Shown: in pieces, positions 6,745 through 13,520 of the stretch
Numbering within the stretch: position 1 is the stretch's first letter
Layout: the number at the start of each line of letters is the position of its first letter
Source: CALXJM01 sp963930325
GTDB lineage: Bacteria > Bacillota > Clostridia > TANB77 > CAG-508
NCBI GenBank assembly: GCA_963930325.1
Contig: CAWVME010000021.1
Coordinates: forward strand, 1 to 14,143
Direction: 5' to 3'
DNA length: 14,143 nucleotides
The notes under the pieces: model-generated
Seen by the model: the letters and a program-made list of their open reading frames with translations, nothing else
The model's database searches: none
What the model was told of the DNA's origin: nothing
Translations under genes and position numbers: made by a program

Positions 6745-8988
6745 ATGAAAGTTTTATTTGCAGTTAACAGCGAAAGTGTTTCTGAATCAATTATAAAAAA
6801 ATACCAGAAAGAATATAAAGAAATATTAACATATAAGAATGTTTACTATTTCAATGCTATTTTAAAAGAGTTACAGAAAGATAAAACTTATGATAGGATA
6901 GTTATCAGTGAAGATCTGGAACCATTTGCAAATAATAATTATGATGTAATAGATAAATTTTTGTTCGAAAAATTAGATAATATTAGTGATGAAGCAACTG
7001 ATTTGAATGGAAACGATGTTCCAATTATCTTAATATGTACAGATAGACGCTCTAAATCAGATAATTTATTAGTTAAATTATTCGGAATTGGAATTTACAG
7101 CGCAATTATAGGAAAAGATAGAAGCATCGATGAAGTTTGCCGACTTATAAATATGCCAAGAACAAAAAAAGAAGCAAAACAATACTACAGAATAGAATCA
7201 GACGAAGTTACTTACCAAGTAGAAAACGAAAGTGATGTTAGTGAAGTTGAAATACAAAACATATTAATGCATTATAAAAGACTTGGGAAAAATACAGAAA
7301 GGTATGTAGACAGCTTTAATAATATTGCAGGACAATATACAGATGCTCAATTGAAAGTAATTGCTAAATTTTTGCCACTTAATGTAAAAGCAATATTAGA
7401 AGCAGAATCACCAAAATATCAAGAGCTTATGACTACAGGAGCAAAAGGAAAAGTAAGCAAAGAAAGTAGTGATACAAGAAAGTCGAGAGATACTAGAATA
7501 AGACCGGAAGATGTTGACTTTGATGCATTTCACCAAGAAGAAAGAAATATATTTTCAAAACCAGTGGTCATACCATCTACTCTAAATACAAAAAAGACAG
7601 TGAAATTAACTGGAAATAAAGAAAACAAAATAGCCAATGTGACAGAAAAAAGAGTCACTCAATCAAACTCAATGAAAAACACAACAAGCGAACATCATGT
7701 GTTAAAACGAGTAGAAAGACAACCACAAAAAAATATAGAAAATGAACAAGAAAAAGAAGCCATAACAACAGCAGAAATAACACCAGTAAAAAGAGGGCGA
7801 GGCAGACCAAGAAAAACAGTAGCACCAGAACCAATTCCTGAAGAAACAATAGAACCAGTAAAAAGAGGACGAGGTAGACCAAAAAAGGTATTTGAACAAC
7901 AAGAAGATGATGTGTGGCAAGAATTGGAAGAAATACCTAAAAAGAAACAAGTTACTTATCAAGAACCAAAAGATATTAATTTATTTGATTTAGAACAAGA
8001 AGAACCAGATATGTTTGATATAGAGCCAGAAGAACAAACTAACTTATATAAAGAACAGGGCGGAACACAAAACACAGTGCAAAATCAAACACAAATACAA
8101 TCTCCTTATAACTCTGTACAAAATTACCAAGAACAAACTGTATTAGTTTCTGGTGAAGGAAAAATTGTATCTTTTGTAGGAACCAGTAAAAATGGAACTT
8201 CTTTTATACTAAATAATTTAGCATTGATCTTTTCTAATATGGGAATAAAAACCGCTATTTTAGACACAACCGAAAATAAAAATTCATATTATATATATAC
8301 AAAAAATGATGAAAGTTTGAGAATGCAAACTAATGATTCTATTGTTAAATTAGCACAAGGAATAACAGGGGGAATTACTACAAATAAGAATTTGAGTGTG
8401 TATACCGCTGTTCCTGGAGAAAAAATAGAAGAAAATTGGGTGAAAATATTAGACACCTTATCTAAAGAATATTCTCTTGTGTTAGTAGATTGTGATTTTG
8501 AAACAGATATAAATATTTTTAAAAATTCGCAAGAAACATATTTAGTACAAAGCATGGACATACTAACCATACAACCGCTAACAGGTTTCTTAAGAGAATT
8601 GAAGAATAACGGAGCATTAGATGTCGCAAAATTGCGAATTATTATAAATAAATATGAAAAAGTAAGAAATATTTCTCCTAAAATATTAATTGGAGGAATG
8701 GCTTATTATAATGATCCAGGTATGTCTTTTATGACAGAATTATTTAATAAAGACAACATACAATATACTGTATTACCACTAGATTTAGAAGTATACTTAA
8801 AGTATTTAGAAAGTTTGGTAACATGTGATATTTCAACAAAAGGCTATACAAAAAGCTTTATGAGTGCAATAAATGAATTAGCTGGTATGGTATATCCTCT
8901 ATTAAATAAAAAGGAACCAAAAACAAAATACAAGAGCTTTAGTAGCAATATGGATCAAACATTAAACAAAATGAGAAATAATTACTAA
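6745..8988 (+). CDS. MinD/TadZ-like protein with receiver-like N-terminus and twin AT-hooks
   Basis: A 747-residue protein of three parts. Residues 1-135 alternate beta and alpha like an atypical receiver (MKVLFAVNS, DRIVISEDLEP, VPIILICTDRRS). Residues 220-470 are a low-complexity, Q/E/K-rich linker with two near-identical AT-hook motifs, KRGRGRPRK (349-357) and KRGRGRPKK (373-381). Residues 473-730 look like a SIMIBI/MinD-type fold: KIVSFVGTSKNGTS at the P-loop position, LVLVDCD at a Walker B-like site (578-584), then helices resembling CpaE/TadZ. The P-loop lysines are lost (Gly484 at the catalytic position), so ATP hydrolysis is doubtful. TadZ/CpaE proteins localise pilus machines at the pole; the AT-hooks suggest nucleoid contact. 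The role is unknown and the family call is an inference from the fold pattern. Confidence 0.85.
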   Translation: MKVLFAVNSESVSESIIKKYQKEYKEILTYKNVYYFNAILKELQKDKTYDRIVISEDLEPFANNNYDVIDKFLFEKLDNISDEATDLNGNDVPIILICTDRRSKSDNLLVKLFGIGIYSAIIGKDRSIDEVCRLINMPRTKKEAKQYYRIESDEVTYQVENESDVSEVEIQNILMHYKRLGKNTERYVDSFNNIAGQYTDAQLKVIAKFLPLNVKAILEAESPKYQELMTTGAKGKVSKESSDTRKSRDTRIRPEDVDFDAFHQEERNIFSKPVVIPSTLNTKKTVKLTGNKENKIANVTEKRVTQSNSMKNTTSEHHVLKRVERQPQKNIENEQEKEAITTAEITPVKRGRGRPRKTVAPEPIPEETIEPVKRGRGRPKKVFEQQEDDVWQELEEIPKKKQVTYQEPKDINLFDLEQEEPDMFDIEPEEQTNLYKEQGGTQNTVQNQTQIQSPYNSVQNYQEQTVLVSGEGKIVSFVGTSKNGTSFILNNLALIFSNMGIKTAILDTTENKNSYYIYTKNDESLRMQTNDSIVKLAQGITGGITTNKNLSVYTAVPGEKIEENWVKILDTLSKEYSLVLVDCDFETDINIFKNSQETYLVQSMDILTIQPLTGFLRELKNNGALDVAKLRIIINKYEKVRNISPKILIGGMAYYNDPGMSFMTELFNKDNIQYTVLPLDLEVYLKYLESLVTCDISTKGYTKSFMSAINELAGMVYPLLNKKEPKTKYKSFSSNMDQTLNKMRNNY

Positions 8989-9017
8989 AATAATATAAGG
9001 ATGAAGTTTTGCAAAAA

Positions 9018-9024
9018 AGGAGGG
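9018..9024 (+). promoter_or_regulatory. Shine-Dalgarno site supporting a TTG start at 9030
   Basis: AGGAGGG is followed by five bases and TTG (9030-9032). It lies inside the longer frame that could begin at TTG 9009, which itself has only a weak AAGGAT upstream. Confidence 0.6.
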
Positions 9025-9029
9025 ATATC

Positions 9030-10124
9030 TTGATACTTATAGTAATATCTATATTAGTAATAATTGTTATAGCACTTATGGCATACAATTATACCATTCA
9101 TACTAGATTAAAGAAGTTCTCAAATGTTAAGGAACATATTCAAAGCTTAAACATAGTACAAGAATTTATGAATATTGTAGGCGAAGACATAAGTGTTGAT
9201 GAAAAATTAAAGAAAATCAATGAAGTTTTAATTAAAAGATATGATGTTAAATATTCAAGTATCATTGTATTCAATGGAGCAGAATATGTTATAAAAGCAA
9301 CAAATGTGGATGAAAAACATTGGGAAACTTTAAAAAACTTGCATACAGAAGAAATATTCAAAGATAGTATCACGGCAGCTACTCCAAAATACATATCAGT
9401 GGATAAGCCGGGAGAAAGACTACCATATCAAAAAATGGAATTTGAAAGAGCTAAATCTGCTATGTTTTTCCCTCTTTTTATAGAAAACATTTATATTGGA
9501 TATTGGATTATAGAAAGTAGTGAAATGAATGCTTTTGACACCTTAGATACCACGGTTTTAGAAGTAGTAAGAGAAAATCTGGTGGCAATATTAAAAACAA
9601 TATCTTATCAAAATACAATTGAAAATATTGTAAGAAAAGATGAATTTTCTGGATTAAATTCGGCAGAGTATTTATATGGTGTAGGAAAGAAGAATATAGA
9701 CAAATATCCTGTATCAGCGGTATGTATGTTTAAAATTATTAATTTAGAAGAAATTAATGAAACTATAGATCGAAAAACAGGAAATAAAACTATTATAGAA
9801 GTAAGCAATAGTATTAAAAAAGAAATTGCCTCAGAGTATGTATTTGTAAGATATATGGGACCTAAATTTGTAATTGTATTTTCCGGAGTAGAAGCAACTG
9901 CTGTAGCAGAATTTGTAAAAGATATAAAACAAAGTGTAGAAGGCTTACAAATAGAACCATATTCACCTAAAAAAGATAAGAAAAAACAAGTTTTTGCAGA
10001 ACCAAAATTAAATTTTGTTATATCTAACTATTATAAAGGAACTGGAATGGAAGAAGTAACAAAAAAACTAGAAGATTATTTAGATACAGCAGACAAAAAC
10101 GAAAATGAAATAAATTATATTTAA
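9030..10124 (+). CDS. membrane GAF / degenerate GGDEF signalling protein
   Basis: A 364-residue protein from TTG 9030 (371 if TTG 9009 is used). Residues 2-20 form one N-terminal transmembrane helix. About 45-190 resembles a GAF domain (sensor fold, with MFFPLFIENIYIGYWIIES as its late strands). About 202-345 resembles a GGDEF domain: DEFSGLNSAEYL fits the D-x-L-T-G-L-x-N start of that family, and RYMGPKFVIVF (from residue 274) sits where RYGGDEFVVL is expected. The GG[DE]EF loop is MGPKF and the metal-binding Asp region reads FKIINLEEIN, so it should not make cyclic di-GMP and could instead bind a ligand or partner. It follows the AT-hook protein by 41 bases and precedes ireB by 13, in one apparent operon. 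The domain call is moderate. Confidence 0.8.
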   Translation: MILIVISILVIIVIALMAYNYTIHTRLKKFSNVKEHIQSLNIVQEFMNIVGEDISVDEKLKKINEVLIKRYDVKYSSIIVFNGAEYVIKATNVDEKHWETLKNLHTEEIFKDSITAATPKYISVDKPGERLPYQKMEFERAKSAMFFPLFIENIYIGYWIIESSEMNAFDTLDTTVLEVVRENLVAILKTISYQNTIENIVRKDEFSGLNSAEYLYGVGKKNIDKYPVSAVCMFKIINLEEINETIDRKTGNKTIIEVSNSIKKEIASEYVFVRYMGPKFVIVFSGVEATAVAEFVKDIKQSVEGLQIEPYSPKKDKKKQVFAEPKLNFVISNYYKGTGMEEVTKKLEDYLDTADKNENEINYI

Positions 10125-10137
10125 GGAGGTATAGATT

Positions 10138-10392
10138 ATGGCTGTTGACAAAACAATGAGTTTTCGAATTGAAAAAGATAAAGAAATTCGAGCAAGAGAA
10201 ATATTAAAAGAAGTATATGAGGCTTTAGTAGAAAAAGGATACAATCCAATTAATCAAATTGTTGGCTACATTTTATCAGGAGATCCGACCTATATAACAA
10301 GCCATAATGATGCCAGAAATTTGATAAGATTAATTGAAAGAGACGAGCTATTAGAAAAATTAGTAAAAAGCTATATCGGATTAGAAGAATAG
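10138..10392 (+). CDS. ireB: IreB family regulatory phosphoprotein (DUF965/UPF0297)
   Basis: An 84-residue protein of exactly family length. It has the hallmark segments KTMSFRIEKDKE, EALVEKGYNPINQIVGY, LSGDPTYI and NDARNLIRLIERDELLEKLVKSY. In Enterococcus, IreB is a small cytoplasmic protein phosphorylated by the PASTA kinase IreK and it tunes cell-envelope stress resistance. The SD TAAGGAGGT lies just before ATG 10138, 13 bases after the preceding stop codon. In many Firmicutes this gene follows alaS and precedes ruvX; the second half of that order is kept here but alaS is absent, and three unknown genes take its place. Confidence 0.96.
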   Translation: MAVDKTMSFRIEKDKEIRAREILKEVYEALVEKGYNPINQIVGYILSGDPTYITSHNDARNLIRLIERDELLEKLVKSYIGLEE

Positions 10393-10433
10393 TCAAAAAA
10401 TACTAAAAAATAAGTTTTAAAATTTCTGATTTT

Positions 10434-10441
10434 GCTATAAC
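10434..10441 (+). promoter_or_regulatory. possible extended -10 promoter before ruvX
   Basis: TGCTATAAC gives an extended -10 (TG-n-TATAAC) about 20 bases before ATG 10461. No good -35 is seen at 17 or 18 bases, so this is a weak call; ruvX may simply be read through from ireB. Confidence 0.3.
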
Positions 10442-10460
10442 AATAAAATGGAGATGAAAT

Positions 10461-10886
10461 ATGAGAATTTTGGGAATTGACTATGGAGATAGTAGAGTTG
10501 GAATTGCCATTACAGACGAATTGAATATAACAGCACAAGGACTAGAAACAATTCATTATCAAAGGAACGATAAGATGCTTTTAAAAAGGCTAGATGAAAT
10601 TATAGAGAAATACTCTATTTCTACAATTGTAATTGGTTTGCCTTTTCATATGAATGGAGAACCATCGGAAAGAATAGAAACAACAAAAAAATTTATTCAT
10701 AAATTAAAGTGCAAATATAATAAAATTGATATAAAAACAGTAGACGAGCGTCTAACTACAGTGGAAGCACATAAAACAATGAATTTTCTAAACATAGATA
10801 ATAAAAAGAAAAAAGACTTAGTAGATACTATTTCTGCTGTATATATTTTAGAAATCTATATAAAAAATATTGCAAAATCAGAATAG
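10461..10886 (+). CDS. ruvX: RuvX/YqgF family putative pre-16S rRNA nuclease
   Basis: A 141-residue RNase H-fold protein of normal family length. GIDYGDSRVG (Asp7), the strand IVIGLPFHMNG, DERLTTVEA (Glu96) and VDTISAVYIL (Asp122) supply the three acidic positions of the active site. YqgF proteins process the 5' end of pre-16S rRNA and were earlier annotated as Holliday junction resolvases. It acts in the cytoplasm. It follows ireB by 68 bases with the SD TGGAGATG and precedes the DUF1292 gene by 73 bases, matching the Bacillus yrzL-yrrK-yrzB order. It appears intact. Confidence 0.95.
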   Translation: MRILGIDYGDSRVGIAITDELNITAQGLETIHYQRNDKMLLKRLDEIIEKYSISTIVIGLPFHMNGEPSERIETTKKFIHKLKCKYNKIDIKTVDERLTTVEAHKTMNFLNIDNKKKKDLVDTISAVYILEIYIKNIAKSE

Positions 10887-10959
10887 ATAGTATATGATAG
10901 TAAAAACTGAAAACAATACTAAAAGATGAAAAAAGAAAGTTTGAAAGGAGAAAATAAGC

Positions 10960-11247
10960 ATGGATGAAGAATTAGATAACATCATCGTACTAAACGATGA
11001 AAATGGAGAAGAAGTTGAATTTGAATTTTTAGATATGATTGAATTAGATGGAGAAGAATATGTGGTATTATTACCAATAGAAGAATCTGATGAAGAAGGA
11101 GAAGTTGTAATCTTAAAAGTAGAAGATACAGATTCAGAAGACGAAGAATCATACGTTAGTGTAGATGATGAAGATACGCTAAACAAAGTATTTGAAATGT
11201 TCAAAGAAAAATTTAAAGATGAATTTAATTTTATAGATGAAGAATAG
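10960..11247 (+). CDS. DUF1292 (YrzB-like) acidic protein
   Basis: A 95-residue, very acidic protein behind the strong SD GAAAGGAG (10943-10950). The N-terminal pattern IVLNDENGEEVEFEFLDMIELDGEEYVVLLP is typical of DUF1292, which is usually found directly after yqgF in Firmicutes, as here. The C-terminal half is richer in Glu/Asp/Ser than usual and ends with an amphipathic helix (NKVFEMFKEKFKDEF). Molecular function is unknown. A strong terminator follows eight bases later, so this closes the operon. Family call is firm from sequence and synteny together. Confidence 0.93.
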   Translation: MDEELDNIIVLNDENGEEVEFEFLDMIELDGEEYVVLLPIEESDEEGEVVILKVEDTDSEDEESYVSVDDEDTLNKVFEMFKEKFKDEFNFIDEE

Positions 11248-11254
11248 CGAAAAT

Positions 11255-11301
11255 GCAGATAGGAAGTGCTTAAGTTAAGCTTTTTCTACCTGCTTTTTTT
11301 A
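11255..11301 (+). terminator. terminator of the ireB-ruvX-DUF1292 operon
   Basis: The stem 11255-11293 pairs GCAG/CTGC, TAGGAAG/TTTTCTA and GCTTA/TAAGC with two mismatches, and is followed by TTTTTTT. It is the strongest + strand terminator in the window. Confidence 0.92.
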
Positions 11302-11353
11302 TTTTCAAAAGAAAATAACGATGCACAGAAAAATATAATAAAAGGAGGAAAAC

Positions 11354-13057
11354 ATGAAGCAAACCCCATACTATGAGGCAAGAGAAGTTAAAAACATAAA
11401 ACAATTAGTTAATGACAGCTGTGAAATTTTTAAAAATAGACCAGCTTATTATGTAAAAAATGGGACAAGCCAATATACCACTATTTTATACAAACAAGTA
11501 AAAGAAGATATGGATGCTCTAGGAACAGCTTTTATAAAATTGGGCTTGAAAAATCGCAGAATTGCAATAATAGGAGAAAATCGCTACGAATGGGCTATTT
11601 CATATTTGGCTATCATTAATGGAACAGGAATTGTAGTTCCTTTAGATAAACAACTTCCAAAACAGGAAATAGAGAGCTGTATTAAAAGAGCAAGAGTTTC
11701 TGCTATTATTTATTCTGAAAAATTAGAAGAAACAATAGAAGAAATTATAAATAGAAATGATACAATACAATATTGTATTGGAATGGATTTACAAGAAAAT
11801 GGCGAAAAAAAATACTCTTTGAAAAAACTAATCCAAATTGGAAAAGAAGAAATAGAAAAAGGAAATAAAACATTTGTAAATGCAGAAATAAATGAAGAGG
11901 CAATGTCAGAAATTCTATTTACATCAGGAACTACATCTGAATCAAAAGCTGCTATGTTATCACACAAAAATATTGCATTTAACATTTATGAACAATGTAG
12001 GATGATATACATAGATAAAACTGATGTGTTTTTATCTGTTCTACCAATTCACCATACATATGAATGCACTTGTGGCTTTTTAACTCCACTTTACAGAGGA
12101 GCAGCAGTTGCTTATTGCGAAGGGCTAAGGCATATTCAAAAAAACATGAAAGAAGCACATGTATCTGTATTTTTAACTGTACCTCTAATTTTAGAAACAA
12201 TTTACAAAAAAATATGGGAAGGAATTGAAAAGCAAGGGAAAACTAGAATAGTAAAAAACATGATAAAAATAACAAATGCATTAGATAAAATTGGAATTCA
12301 TTTAAAAAGAAAAATTTTTGCATCTATACATGAACAGTTCGGAGGGAAAGTGAGACTATTTATTGCAGGAGCTGCTGCTATAAATCCGGAGGTAGCGCAG
12401 GGATTTCGTGATTTAGGAATTTTTGCGATACAAGGATATGGGCTTACTGAATGTGCTCCTATTGTAGCATTAAATAGAGACAAAGAGTATAAAGATGCAG
12501 CTGTGGGATTGCCATTAGTAGGAACAGACTTAAAAATAGTAGACAAAAATGAAGAAGGAATTGGGGAAATTATTACTAAAGGTAATCATGTCATGCTAGG
12601 ATACTATGAAAACGAAGAAGAAACTAAAAAAGCCATTAGGGATGGCTGGTTTTATACTGGTGATATGGGATATATGGATGAAGATGGATTTGTTTATATC
12701 ACAGGAAGAAAGAAAAATGTAATTATTACGAAAAACGGAAAAAATGTGTATCCTGAAGAAATTGAAAGCCTACTAAATGAGAATGAATATATACAAGAAT
12801 CTTTGGTTTATGGAAAAGAAGAAAATAATGATGTAGTTATTACAGCAGATATTCGACTAAATACAGAATATATTGAAGAAAAATGGAAGGACAATCCAAA
12901 AACATTAGAAGAATTAAAGCAAATAATATGGGAAGAAGTAAAAAAAATTAATAATAATTTAGTGACTTATAAACATGTTAAGGAAATTAATATTAGAGAA
13001 AAGGAATTTGAAAAAACAACTACAATGAAAATTAAAAGATACAAAGAACATGTATAA
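11354..13057 (+). CDS. AMP-forming acyl-CoA synthetase-like enzyme, second paralogue
   Basis: A 567-residue ANL enzyme with SD AAAGGAGG before ATG 11354. Motifs: HHTYECT (233-239), CEGLRHI, YGLTEC (362-367), GWFYTGDMG (431-439), ITGRKKNVIITKNGKNVYPEE and EKTTTMKIKR with the C-terminal lysine. It shares long blocks with the minus-strand enzyme at 3030-4733. It differs at the P-loop: TSGTTSESKAA (190-200) has Ser for the usual Gly and Ala-Ala for Gly-Val, while the loop lysine is kept. Adenylation of a carboxylic acid, probably a fatty acid, is likely; substrate and acceptor are unknown. It follows the operon terminator at 11301 by about 50 bases. No convincing promoter is seen there (TATAAT at 11334 lies too close to the SD). 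Confidence 0.93.
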   Translation: MKQTPYYEAREVKNIKQLVNDSCEIFKNRPAYYVKNGTSQYTTILYKQVKEDMDALGTAFIKLGLKNRRIAIIGENRYEWAISYLAIINGTGIVVPLDKQLPKQEIESCIKRARVSAIIYSEKLEETIEEIINRNDTIQYCIGMDLQENGEKKYSLKKLIQIGKEEIEKGNKTFVNAEINEEAMSEILFTSGTTSESKAAMLSHKNIAFNIYEQCRMIYIDKTDVFLSVLPIHHTYECTCGFLTPLYRGAAVAYCEGLRHIQKNMKEAHVSVFLTVPLILETIYKKIWEGIEKQGKTRIVKNMIKITNALDKIGIHLKRKIFASIHEQFGGKVRLFIAGAAAINPEVAQGFRDLGIFAIQGYGLTECAPIVALNRDKEYKDAAVGLPLVGTDLKIVDKNEEGIGEIITKGNHVMLGYYENEEETKKAIRDGWFYTGDMGYMDEDGFVYITGRKKNVIITKNGKNVYPEEIESLLNENEYIQESLVYGKEENNDVVITADIRLNTEYIEEKWKDNPKTLEELKQIIWEEVKKINNNLVTYKHVKEINIREKEFEKTTTMKIKRYKEHV

Positions 13058-13060
13058 TTT

Positions 13061-13105
13061 AAAAAAGGAAACGAACATCTAAAATTACTTTAAGATGTTC
13101 GTTTC
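13061..13105 (-). terminator. terminator of the minus-strand small RNA
   Basis: GAAACGAACATCT (13068-13080) pairs perfectly with 13093-13105. The U-tract (As at 13061-13066) lies on the minus-strand side; on + the hairpin is followed by TAGTTAACC with no T-run. It starts 10 bases after the acyl-CoA synthetase stop codon and could still serve that gene weakly. Confidence 0.8.
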
Positions 13106-13122
13106 TAGTTAACCTCTTCCAT
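13105..13122 (-). CDS. five-codon mini-ORF (MEEVN) with strong SD
   Basis: On the minus strand AGGAGG (13133-13128) is followed five bases later by ATG GAA GAG GTT AAC TAG. The stop codon touches the base of the terminator stem. It may be a leader peptide, a relic of a lost gene, or chance; there is no coding-content evidence at this length. Confidence 0.35.
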   Translation of the reverse strand: MEEVN

Positions 13123-13289
13123 AAAATCCTCCTTTTCTTAAGATTACTATTTGTTGCCTTATAAATAACCATTAACGATTCTCATTCATTACATTACTTT
13201 CTTTAATGGTAAGATACAAATAGTTTAGAAGAGTTATTTATATAAAAGATTATGTCGGCAAATTCCTTTACCTAACTAATCTTGTATAT

Positions 13290-13318
13290 ATTATAACAAA
13301 CTTTACATAACATGTCAA
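13290..13318 (-). promoter_or_regulatory. perfect-consensus sigma-A promoter, minus strand
   Basis: TTGACA (13318-13313), exactly 17 bases, then TATAAT (13295-13290) on the minus strand. Transcription is predicted to begin at about 13283 with AAGATTAG. No ordinary gene lies downstream on that strand; the nearest product is the putative small RNA. Confidence 0.88.
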
Positions 13319-13422
13319 TATATGTGTGAAATTTGTATGCGACAAATGAAAAAGCAGCCAAAGACTTACCAAAAGATAAATTGAAATAATAATATAAAAA
13401 TGAAAAATAAAAGGATGATAAA

Positions 13423-13461
13423 ATGAAGAAATTGCTAACGAAAAACATCCCAAATACTTGA
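13423..13461 (+). CDS. possible 12-residue mini-ORF
   Basis: ATG at 13423 follows AAAGGATGAT and encodes MKKLLTKNIPNT before TGA. Too short to judge; it may be chance, and it overlaps the -35 proposed for the next unit. Confidence 0.15.
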   Translation: MKKLLTKNIPNT

Positions 13462-13487
13462 AAAAATAAATCATTTGATAATATATA
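13458..13487 (+). promoter_or_regulatory. possible promoter of the (AC)n mini-ORF unit
   Basis: TTGAAA (13458-13463), an 18-base spacer and TATATA (13482-13487). The start would be near 13494, about 27 bases before ATG 13521. The region is A/T-rich, so the call is weak. Confidence 0.35.
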
Positions 13488-13520
13488 AATACAAAAAGGA
13501 AAAATGAAGGAGAAAAACAA

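Larger units (their letters stand above)
13061..13283 (-). ncRNA. putative structured small RNA (about 220 nt), family not recognised
   Basis: On the minus strand a consensus promoter, a 150-base region rich in complementary segments, an SD with a five-codon ORF, and a terminator follow one another with no ordinary gene. Exact pairings (plus-strand coordinates): 13233-13242 with 13160-13169 (10 bp), 13203-13210 with 13168-13175 (8 bp), 13217-13223 with 13147-13153 (7 bp), and the 5'-end heptamer 13277-13283 with either 13246-13252 or 13140-13146. The 10-bp and 7-bp helices cross, so they form a pseudoknot or are alternatives. I cannot match it to a known family; 6S RNA, raiA-type RNA or an orphan riboswitch are candidates to test. 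Pairings in A/T-rich DNA can arise by chance, which limits confidence. Confidence 0.55.

Noticed and set aside
7655..7962. Minus-strand Leu/Phe-rich frames that look like membrane proteins
   Set aside because: They are antisense shadows of the Gln/Glu/Lys-rich linker of the AT-hook protein, whose codons give Leu/Phe on the opposite strand; there is no SD.
9001..9033. Ten-codon leader MKFCKKGGIS before the GAF/GGDEF gene
   Set aside because: The GG pair is simply the SD AGGAGGG read in frame; there is no sign that it is translated for its own sake.
11334..11339. TATAAT as a promoter for the second acyl-CoA synthetase
   Set aside because: It has no -35 at 17-18 bases, and the implied start would cut into the SD at about 11341-11348.
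3030..13057. The inverted synthetase paralogues as a recombinational inversion switch
   Set aside because: They are similar at protein level only; the DNA is visibly diverged without long identical tracts, so homologous inversion is unlikely.
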